21,074 nucleotides of DNA from a virus. The stretch spans positions 1-21,074 of IMG/VR virus record IMGVR_UViG_3300044729_000556, one strand, 5' to 3'. Below the pieces are notes generated by a model. It saw only the letters and a list, made by a program, of their open reading frames with translations, made no database searches and was not told the origin of the DNA. The translations under genes were made by a program, and so were the position numbers. Below are positions 6,910 through 12,435 of the stretch, piece after piece; position 1 is the stretch's first letter; every line of letters begins with the position of its first letter.

Positions 6910-7203
6910 CTATTTACCTCTTCTTTTAATTACTCTAGTAGGACTCAATGTGCCCTTTGTTTCTCTTCTGTTCATTGTTCTTTCAACATATCTATTCCAT
7001 TGGTTACTTTCTTTAACTTTACTTTCAGTAAGTTTTCTACCCTTTTTAGACATAGACTTAGTTGGAACAAGTTTCATACCTGCTGCTTTATTTTCAAAAT
7101 TTCTTCTAGCAAATGCTTCTGCTTCTTTAACTGCTTTCATTCCATACTTAGCAACTAATTTAGCAACTTCATCAGCAGCACCTTTTTTAGGTTTACTTGC
7201 CAC
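6910..7203 (-). CDS. 97-residue basic protein with GAAD...AKYG motif
   Basis: The start is GTG 7203, 6 bases after GGGAG and inside the end of the previous gene (11-base overlap). The product begins ASKPKKGAADEVAKLVAKYG and ends RVIKRRGK. Its first 25 residues are a paralogous match to the downstream 98-residue protein, while the C-terminal halves differ (NQWNRYVERTMNRRE here). It is strongly basic and probably helical. The last codons AAA AGA AGA GGT AAA carry the ribosome site of the next gene. The function is unknown. Confidence 0.7.
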   Translation of the reverse strand: MASKPKKGAADEVAKLVAKYGMKAVKEAEAFARRNFENKAAGMKLVPTKSMSKKGRKLTESKVKESNQWNRYVERTMNRRETKGTLSPTRVIKRRGK

Positions 7204-7372
7204 GACGAACTCCCTTAACTTTCTTCAAATTAGGATTAGCCTTAACAGCCTTCTTACTTGCTTTACGTGCACCAGCAGCAAGAATCGCACCAGCAGACTT
7301 CATACTGACACCTTGCTTCTTAGCAATAGACTTCTGTGCAGCCTTAAAACCCATGCCCTTTTTAGCCTTCAT
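7193..7372 (-). CDS. 59-residue protein with 19 basic and no acidic residues
   Basis: ATG 7372 overlaps the upstream TAA (TAATG). The product is MKAKKGMGFKAAQKSIAKKQ, then GVSMKSAGAILAAGARKASK, then KAVKANPNLKKVKGVRRGK. I count 16 Lys, 3 Arg and no Asp or Glu. The FKAAQKSIAKKQGxSMxxAG pattern resembles small proteins found beside structural genes in other marine phages. The composition is histone-tail-like and fits direct DNA or RNA binding. It is short but backed by precise start and stop coupling to both neighbours. The function is inferred only from charge. Confidence 0.7.
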   Translation of the reverse strand: MKAKKGMGFKAAQKSIAKKQGVSMKSAGAILAAGARKASKKAVKANPNLKKVKGVRRGK

Positions 7373-7500
7373 TATTTTTTCTTACCCATTCTTTTCATCT
7401 TAGACATAGTTTTTTTCTTGCCGTATTCCATCATCATTTCTTTTTTAGATTCTTTTTTTTCGTGCATTTTCTTTGCACCTTTTGATTTATAATTAGACAC
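7372..7500 (-). CDS. 42-residue Lys/Met-rich mini-protein
   Basis: The preferred start is GTG 7500, 8 bases after GGGAG, overlapping the previous stop as GTGTCTAA. ATG 7467 would give a 31-residue form. The product is (M)SNYKSKGAKKMHEKKESKKE, then MMMEYGKKKTMSKMKRMGKK K. It has 16 Lys, 1 Arg and 8 Met in 42 residues. The TAA overlaps the next ATG. Length and low complexity make it uncertain alone. However, it exactly fills the gap between two genes with coupled signals at both ends, and I recall similar Lys/Met-rich mini-proteins in uncultured marine phages. Confidence 0.58.
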   Translation of the reverse strand: MSNYKSKGAKKMHEKKESKKEMMMEYGKKKTMSKMKRMGKKK

Positions 7501-7744
7501 CGTATGCTCTCCCAGTTTTGTTAGATATATCTATTGCTTTGCGAATATCCTTAGTCTTAGTACTATCAGGTTGAATACCCTGAGACCTAGCCTTACGATA
7601 TAACGCAAGTTCATTATCCCACTTCTTAGCAGACATAGTTAATCTACTAGATGCTTCACCAGGATTTAAATCAACTGTAGAAGCCTTGCAACCAAAACAT
7701 CCTTCAACATAATCTGGATGTGTTCTAATTCTGTGTAAACTCAT
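7493..7744 (-). CDS. 83-residue conserved phage protein with GCFGCK motif
   Basis: I chose ATG 7744, preceded by GGGGA, over the upstream ATG 7777, which lacks a ribosome site and would overlap the previous gene by 53 bases. The product begins MSLHRIRTHPDYVEGCFGCK and continues KKWDNELALYRKARSQGIQP and ISNKTGRAYGV. HPDYVEGCFGCK followed by a KKW..EL..Y..AR..GIQP segment is a pattern I recognise from small proteins in many actinobacterial and uncultured phages. The Cys pair (CFGC) with nearby His residues may bind zinc. It overlaps the membrane-anchored gene upstream by 20 bases. The function is unknown. Confidence 0.8.
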   Translation of the reverse strand: MSLHRIRTHPDYVEGCFGCKASTVDLNPGEASSRLTMSAKKWDNELALYRKARSQGIQPDSTKTKDIRKAIDISNKTGRAYGV

Positions 7745-8018
7745 TTGTTGTCCCCAAACGTTTTTCAATTCTGTCAATAGCGTCCTTCATAGAGGAACCA
7801 CCATTATGACTTAACTCACCGTCTAATCTGTTAAGTCTTTCCATAACACCTGGAACGGCATCTCTACCTGGACCACCAGGCTCGCCTTCCCAGTCTCTGC
7901 GAAATTTTTCCAACCATTCCATCATAGAACGAATCTTTCGAACCGATGGTGCAATCACAAAAAATACAGAAGCAAGTGCACTTGCAGTCGCACCTGCTAC
8001 AAGAATGTTGTTTATCAT
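7725..8018 (-). CDS. 97-residue membrane-anchored protein, holin-like candidate
   Basis: ATG 8018 overlaps the upstream TGA as ATGA. Residues 4-24 (ILVAGATASALASVFFVIAP) form one transmembrane helix, followed by positive residues (SVRKIR). The soluble part has WLEKFRRDWEGEPGGPGRDA, VPGVMERLNRLDGELSHNGG and SSMKDAIDRIEKRLG. The ELxxNGGSSxKDxxDRIE segment is typical of a small membrane-protein family in actinobacterial phages. One N-terminal membrane span plus a charged tail fits a holin or other lysis or membrane factor, but there is no endolysin beside it. The membrane anchor is clear; the lysis role is a guess. Confidence 0.72.
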   Translation of the reverse strand: MINNILVAGATASALASVFFVIAPSVRKIRSMMEWLEKFRRDWEGEPGGPGRDAVPGVMERLNRLDGELSHNGGSSMKDAIDRIEKRLGTTNEFTQN

Positions 8019-8272
8019 CCTTCAAAGTTACTTTCAGTAATGCCGATGCCAGCCGCAATGATTGCAGACTTTTGTGCACTGGTAACTTCATACTCGTGTC
8101 CTCCTGCATAATATTCTGTTGCTGCAGTAATTTCATCCTGTGTTGGATATCTTCTTAAAGAATAAATACCAGAAGTTTTTAAAACACTAACACCACGATT
8201 ATGTGTATAACGGTAAAATAAACCAGTACCTGCTGGTCCTTCTTCTACTGTTGGTGGAAAAAACTTTGGCAA
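8015..8272 (-). CDS. 85-residue conserved protein downstream of the capsid terminator, TTG start
   Basis: The start is TTG 8272, placed 6 bases after a strong AGGAG. There is no ATG or GTG nearby in frame, so TTG is the only start that fits. The product begins MPKFFPPTVEEGPAGTGLFY and continues RYPTQDEITAATEYYAGGHE and YEVTSAQKSAIIAAGIG. The FPPT opening, RYPxQDE and GGHEYxVT segments resemble a small protein common in the head-tail region of actinobacterial phages. It probably acts in the virion or head-tail joining. Its ribosome site begins right after the hairpin at 8291-8316, so its transcript must come through that hairpin. Confidence 0.75.
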   Translation of the reverse strand: MPKFFPPTVEEGPAGTGLFYRYTHNRGVSVLKTSGIYSLRRYPTQDEITAATEYYAGGHEYEVTSAQKSAIIAAGIGITESNFEG

Positions 8273-8290
8273 TTTACTCTCCTAATAAGT

Positions 8291-8316
8291 AAAGCCCCCA
8301 GTTTCCCAGGGGCTTT
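8291..8316 (-). terminator. Terminator-like hairpin after the major capsid gene
   Basis: On the minus strand AAAGCCCC pairs with GGGGCTTT (8 base pairs) around a 10-base loop. The stem is followed by TTTACTTATT, a moderately U-rich tail. The stem reads the same on the plus strand, where AAATTTGATTT follows, so it could act in both directions. It lies 19 bases after the capsid stop and 18 bases before the next start. A terminator at this place is classical for phages (T7 has one after gene 10). Confidence 0.82.
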
Positions 8317-8335
8317 AAATTTGATTTGAATCTAA

Positions 8336-9355
8336 TTAAGCACTAATGCTTGATGCTGATTCAATTCTGTATAGTGCTTGTTCGCGGTAACGCTTGAAGC
8401 CTAATACTCCGTACCAACCAATTGGACGCAAACGCATCAATTTGTCAGTAACGTTTCCGATAACTACATGTGGTTCTTCAGCAACTGCTTCTGCAAGTGC
8501 TTGTTGACCAGCAAGTATTGTACGGAATACACGACGGCTTGAAGCACCGTCTGTAGCGTTGTACATACGTGGTGATTCAATGAAGTATGCACCTTCGAAT
8601 GTACCGATTTCACCAGCCCAAATGTTTTCATTTGTTTGGTATTCGTGTGGCAATCTCCATGAGGCTGAGCCTGTTTCTGCACGAAGGTCGTGTGAAACTT
8701 CAGGATGAATTGCACACCAGTACAATGAACCTTTACGAGCAACTGCGTTGTTTGCACGTAGTTTTGCTACTGCAAAACGAATATCTGCTGCAGAGATTGT
8801 ATCTTCTGCTGCAATTTCGTTAGTTGCTGTTGGGTCAGATGCACCAGCAGAACCGTAGCGAACGTTAGTTCCACCACGTAGTTCTGTTTGTACAATTTCA
8901 TCAATTGAGTCAGCCATGTTGTAAGCAACAATGTTTGCAATTGCTGGGTCAACATCTGCCAATGAGAATAATTGCAGTTTACGAGTGGTTAGAACTGCGT
9001 TACCGTATTCGTTAAGAGTTACGGTTACAGCAGTTGGTGTACCAATCGCTACTGAATCTGGGTCAACTTGCTCTGAAAGAGCAGTTGTTGCCTTAGTCAT
9101 ATCATTGTAAATTTGAAATACAATGGATGAACCTGGCATTGATTGACGTGCTGGTCGCTTGTCTGCGACAGAACGCAATAGTGGTTGGCTACGTAGAGCG
9201 AACTCTACTAAACGGTCATATGCTTTTTGTACGAGACCTGCACCATTGGATGGTGTAAAGGTACCGACGTTATCAGCACTTGAATATTGACCGCCACCAA
9301 GACCACCATTAGTATTTGCTGAACCACCTGAGAGGGCGGAATAAGCATTTGGCAT
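8336..9355 (-). CDS. Major capsid protein, N4-gp56-like HK97 fold
   Basis: This 339-residue protein starts at ATG 9355 behind AAGGA. After a Gly/Ser/Asn-rich N-terminal arm (residues 1-40) come AYDRLVEFALRSQPLLRSVA and PGSSIVFQIYND, then a central helical domain (DSIDEIVQTELRGGTNVRYG). Residues 224-264 hold the pattern LRAETGSASWRLPHEY...IWAGEIGTFEGAYFIESPRM. This spine-helix and P-loop-like segment with G.IG...G..F.ESPRM is characteristic of the N4-gp56 family of major capsid proteins. The size fits. It follows the scaffold gene, with only a 16-base gap, and is followed by a terminator, as expected for the most abundant virion protein. It would assemble the icosahedral shell. Confidence 0.92.
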   Translation of the reverse strand: MPNAYSALSGGSANTNGGLGGGQYSSADNVGTFTPSNGAGLVQKAYDRLVEFALRSQPLLRSVADKRPARQSMPGSSIVFQIYNDMTKATTALSEQVDPDSVAIGTPTAVTVTLNEYGNAVLTTRKLQLFSLADVDPAIANIVAYNMADSIDEIVQTELRGGTNVRYGSAGASDPTATNEIAAEDTISAADIRFAVAKLRANNAVARKGSLYWCAIHPEVSHDLRAETGSASWRLPHEYQTNENIWAGEIGTFEGAYFIESPRMYNATDGASSRRVFRTILAGQQALAEAVAEEPHVVIGNVTDKLMRLRPIGWYGVLGFKRYREQALYRIESASSISA

Positions 9356-9371
9356 GTTTGGTTTTCCTTAG

Positions 9372-9857
9372 TTAGTAGTTATTTTGTTCTGCACCGAAAA
9401 TCATCGCAGTGATTTCTTCGGCACTTTGTGCTTGGTCGATGCGAAGCATCATGTCATCCACACCGATAGGAGCCTGTCCTGCTGCGGTGATGGTGTCAAT
9501 TTGTCGAAGGGTTGCCAAACTTGGATTCTCAACAGGTTTTTCTTGTTGAATTTCAATACCAAAAACATCAGCATTATCTTTAACCCAGTTTTCAACTGTC
9601 TCAAGATTAACATCAATATCTTGTGGTATAAATTTAGCAATCTTTGGATTAACGCCCATCGACTCCAAAACATACTGAACTGTAGATTCACGTTCAGCAA
9701 CTTTATAACTACCCAGTTGCTGTTCGAGTTCTTTGATTTTCTTTGACTGTTCTTTTTCTAATCTTCTCAATTGCTTGAGTAAATCAGTTTCAGCAGGAAT
9801 ATCATCCTCGTACTCGTCAGTGATATCTGCATCCCAGTTGTTTCTTTTGTTGCTCAT
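9372..9857 (-). CDS. Capsid scaffolding protein
   Basis: I chose ATG 9857 (MSNKRNNWDADITDEYEDD), which has GGGAG 8 bases upstream; the frame is open to ATG 9899, but that start has no ribosome site. The 161-residue product has an acidic N-terminus, then a coiled coil (DLLKQLRRLEKEQSKKIKEL, about residues 25-55). It continues with VQYVLESMGVNPKIAKFIPQ and a helical C-terminus (QAQSAEEITAMIFGAEQ). Acidic N-terminus, coiled coil, 'GVNPKxAKxIP' and position immediately before the capsid gene are the usual marks of scaffolds in actinobacterial phages. It would guide procapsid assembly and then leave. No protease motif is present. Confidence 0.8.
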   Translation of the reverse strand: MSNKRNNWDADITDEYEDDIPAETDLLKQLRRLEKEQSKKIKELEQQLGSYKVAERESTVQYVLESMGVNPKIAKFIPQDIDVNLETVENWVKDNADVFGIEIQQEKPVENPSLATLRQIDTITAAGQAPIGVDDMMLRIDQAQSAEEITAMIFGAEQNNY

Positions 9858-9981
9858 GCAACAGTCTCCCATTCTTTTTGTAGTTGACGTAAGCCTCACA
9901 TCAAAACAGGGGGCGAATTGATATGGCTCTTACTACCAGACTTTTACTCACGCAAGGGCTGGTCGGTCTTGCTGTGGAGGT
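9858..9981. other. Longest intergenic region (124 bp), between LysM protein and scaffold genes
   Basis: This is the longest stretch without a minus-strand gene. By my count the part at about 9907-9979 is near half G+C, noticeably richer than the AT-rich genes around it. It contains a 21-bp imperfect palindrome (9884-9904) and the scaffold ribosome site (GGGAG at 9866-9870). On the plus strand there is a 20-codon ORF (9923-9985), and GGAGG at 9976-9980 precedes another ATG. I see no convincing sigma-70 promoter, tRNA or terminator. As the only real gap before the capsid genes it is the best place for a regulatory element. Confidence 0.5.
9884..9904. promoter_or_regulatory. 21-bp imperfect palindrome upstream of the scaffold gene
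   Basis: The minus strand reads TTGATGTGAG G CTTACGTCAA. The two 10-base arms match at 8 of 10 positions, and in RNA the two mismatches become G-U pairs. It could be an operator for a dimeric repressor or a small RNA hairpin in the leader of the scaffold-capsid message. It ends 26 bases before the scaffold start codon. The symmetry is seen directly; a regulatory role is inferred. Confidence 0.4.
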
Positions 9982-11148
9982 TTAAATGTTCCCTGCAGTT
10001 CCTCTAGTGCTAAGGGAAGTTCTTGAAATTCCTGATTCACCACTAAAGGTACCAATTTCACGTTGAACTAATCTTTTACGACGTTGAGATTCAAGTCCTT
10101 TAAATGTTTCAGCAGTAAGTTCTTCTTCAAGACCTGTGGTTGTTCCTTCATAAATCTGTGCAAACTTACTTAATGGTTGTAGGTTTTCTGCAACAGTACT
10201 GAATCCTTGTCTTGCTGCTTCTCTAGTAATACCAAGGGTTTCTAATTCTTGAGATAACATTGGGTTAGCAGTCAAACCAAATCTTGCAGCCTCAGAAGAA
10301 ATCTCTGCTCTTTGATACTTACGTTGTAATTGAGCAGCCATATCTTCAGGGTTCTTACCTGTTAATAAAGCCTTAGCAAAATCTGTTGTATTAAGAGTTG
10401 GGAAATATGTTTTTAATTGTGTTTTTAGTAACTCATCAGCATTATTAATTTTATCGTAAACATTAGTAATTCTATCTCTTGTTTCTTGAACAGAAACATC
10501 ATTACCAATAAGTTCAGCAAAAGTATTTTGGTTAGCCATGTCACCTAAACCATAGCGTGTTAATACTTCTTGATAATCTTTTTCTAATTGTAAATAAGTA
10601 AATGGGTCTACTACTTGGGCTTTTCTACCAGCAGCAATATCTCCAGCAAAGTTCTTATTGTATTTATCCATACCAGCAAAACGTTGTTTAAATTCTGGTA
10701 GGTCACGCATAGCAACCTGAACACTTTCTTCGGTGTAACCTTGGTTGATTTGAAGGTCAGCCAGTTTATCAACAATACTTTCTTGCATTCCTAATGCTGA
10801 TGCAAGTGATTTGGCTACAGCCCTAGCACTAACCTTTTGACTTTCTACTTGTGCTTGTTGGTCACGTTGAAATTCTAATACCCAATCGGGTACTTGTTCA
10901 GTAGTTGTAGTTGTTGTACCAGCCCCAGCACCAGGTGTACCTGGGGTTGCTTTCAAAGCAGGAACAGTAAAAGTAGTACCACTAAAAAGAACAGTACTAC
11001 CAGCCCGTTGACGTGCTGCTAAAGTTTTATTAGCACTGATTGCTTGATTAACTTGTGCAACAGGGATACCTAAAGACTTAGCAATAGTGGCAGGGGTGTC
11101 ACCTTTTTGAACTGTAACTTTACCAGTTTTTTTATCAACGGTAGCCAT
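9982..11148 (-). CDS. LysM-domain internal virion / structural protein
   Basis: This 388-residue protein starts at ATG 11148, directly after the upstream TAA, behind GGGGGA. Residues 11-63 are a LysM peptidoglycan-binding domain (VTVQKGDTPATIAKSLGIPV ... GTTFTVPAL). A Gly/Thr-rich linker follows (GTPGAGAGTTTTTTEQ, about 67-82), then a long helical region containing GYTEESVQVAMRDLPEFKQR and DPFTYLQLEKDYQEVLTRYG. The C-terminus is Arg/Ser/Thr-rich (ESQRRKRLVQREIGTFSGES). LysM binds glycan strands of the cell wall. Next to a lytic transglycosylase this fits a virion protein that engages peptidoglycan during DNA entry. Placement inside the virion is inferred from gene order; no catalytic domain is seen here. 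Confidence 0.78.
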   Translation of the reverse strand: MATVDKKTGKVTVQKGDTPATIAKSLGIPVAQVNQAISANKTLAARQRAGSTVLFSGTTFTVPALKATPGTPGAGAGTTTTTTEQVPDWVLEFQRDQQAQVESQKVSARAVAKSLASALGMQESIVDKLADLQINQGYTEESVQVAMRDLPEFKQRFAGMDKYNKNFAGDIAAGRKAQVVDPFTYLQLEKDYQEVLTRYGLGDMANQNTFAELIGNDVSVQETRDRITNVYDKINNADELLKTQLKTYFPTLNTTDFAKALLTGKNPEDMAAQLQRKYQRAEISSEAARFGLTANPMLSQELETLGITREAARQGFSTVAENLQPLSKFAQIYEGTTTGLEEELTAETFKGLESQRRKRLVQREIGTFSGESGISRTSLSTRGTAGNI

Positions 11149-12435
11149 TTAGTAATATCCCCCAGTTAATCTAAGTAAAGGTCCTAATAACATTCTTTGT
11201 GCTTTCTGAGTAGAATCAAATCTAGAATCATTCATAGCAAGTTTAATAACTTCAGCCCTAGACATTGCATAAGGTGAACCATCTTTAGGATTAGTTGCTG
11301 TTAAAGCAGATTTCAAAACAGCATCATTATAAAAAATGTCTTCAGCATTAAGTTCTAAAGTATCAGCAATATCATCTCTGAATGGTTTAGCAACATCATC
11401 AAGAGTTGCACCTGATTCAAACCTAGCCTTAAAATTAGGGAACGCTTTAATTGCTTCTTCTCTGAACCTAGCAGTTATATCATCATCTGACATAGCACCA
11501 GTAAATTTATTCTTAACAAGAGTTTTTAATTCTTTACTACCATCAGGCAAAGTGACACCATAAGATGATGCTGTTTTACGAATACCTGTAGCATAAGTAT
11601 TTGCTAAACCTCTGAGATATGATGATTCAAAATCAACAGAGTTAGCAACTATCCTAACAAAATCTTCTTTTTTTAATTTAAACAATGCTGCTTTATTAGC
11701 AAGGTCTGCTATTTGCTTTTCATTATAGTCAGCACCAGCATCAATAAAGGTTTGTCTTATATCGTCTTTATAGTTTTCAATAGTATCTTTAAATGTTGCA
11801 GGGTCAGTCTTTTGTAAAGCAAGAGCATCTCTTGTTTGTTTAACATTTTCTCTATAAAACTTAGAAGTTTGAATAATTGTTGATGCTTGTTCAGGAGATA
11901 TACTTCCGTCATTAAGACCAGCAATAACATAATCTAAACCAGCAACAGAAGCCAAACTTTGAAGGAAAGATAAATCAACAGTGTTCTCGCCACTAGTATC
12001 AAAAAGTGTATCTAAACTTCCTATAACTTTACCTCTACCTTTAAATACTTTAGGTCCTTTAGAGCGTGAAGGAGTACTTGAACCATCCATATATTTTTGA
12101 TATGTTCCTTCAGTGAATGTAGTCCAAGGGCTGTAATCTGTTCCTTCTTTACTGATAGCCCAAGCAGCCTTAGCGTTATACACAGGGTCTTCTAACTTTG
12201 CTGCATCTCTTAATCTATCTACACCAGAATATTTAGAAGGGTCTCTTAAACTACGTATCTGAAACAAACCAACACTGTTGCCCCATTTACTGTTAGCAAG
12301 TGTTTTATCACCTTGTGCATCAGTATTGCCAGCAGATTCAGCGATAGCAATAGCAACCATGGTAGGAATATCTTGTTCAGGTACACCTGCTTGACGTAAT
12401 AATTCTATAATTTGTTGTCTTGTATACTTAGCCAT
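11149..12435 (-). CDS. Virion protein with N-terminal lytic transglycosylase (lysozyme-like) domain
   Basis: This 428-residue protein starts at ATG 12435 in a TAATG junction, with GAGGT upstream. Residues 1-116 look like a soluble lytic transglycosylase domain: AIAIAESAGN with probable catalytic Glu33, GLFQI at 56-60, NAKAAWAIS at 87-95 and PWTTFTEGTYQKY at 103-115. It would cut glycan strands of the host wall. Residues 120-428 are a helical region with no family I can name, containing LRGLANTYATGIRKTASSYG and RAEVIKLAMNDSRFDSTQKA. In T7 the transglycosylase is the N-terminus of the large internal protein gp16; here it is on a separate, shorter protein next to the giant one. No signal peptide is present, so delivery with the virion is more likely than a lysis role. 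Confidence 0.82.
   Translation of the reverse strand: MAKYTRQQIIELLRQAGVPEQDIPTMVAIAIAESAGNTDAQGDKTLANSKWGNSVGLFQIRSLRDPSKYSGVDRLRDAAKLEDPVYNAKAAWAISKEGTDYSPWTTFTEGTYQKYMDGSSTPSRSKGPKVFKGRGKVIGSLDTLFDTSGENTVDLSFLQSLASVAGLDYVIAGLNDGSISPEQASTIIQTSKFYRENVKQTRDALALQKTDPATFKDTIENYKDDIRQTFIDAGADYNEKQIADLANKAALFKLKKEDFVRIVANSVDFESSYLRGLANTYATGIRKTASSYGVTLPDGSKELKTLVKNKFTGAMSDDDITARFREEAIKAFPNFKARFESGATLDDVAKPFRDDIADTLELNAEDIFYNDAVLKSALTATNPKDGSPYAMSRAEVIKLAMNDSRFDSTQKAQRMLLGPLLRLTGGYY

Noticed and set aside
6755-7492. Plus-strand ORF of 245 codons, very hydrophobic, looks like a membrane protein.
   Set aside because: It is antisense to several well-signalled basic genes. Lys codons AAA and AAG read backwards as Phe and Leu, which creates the false membrane-like composition.
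7864-8136. Minus-strand ORF of 90 codons with several Cys residues overlapping two genes.
   Set aside because: It overlaps the TTG-start gene and the membrane-anchor gene in another frame, and both of these have conserved motifs.
9877-9904. Possible sigma-70 promoter TTGATG, 16 bases, TACAAA upstream of the scaffold gene.
   Set aside because: Both boxes match only 4 of 6 bases, and the predicted start of transcription would fall on the scaffold ribosome site, so it is unlikely to drive this gene.
9858-9981. Intergenic region considered as a tRNA gene or attachment site.
   Set aside because: No cloverleaf arms or TTCGA-type loop can be formed, there is no CCA end, and no integrase is present in the window.
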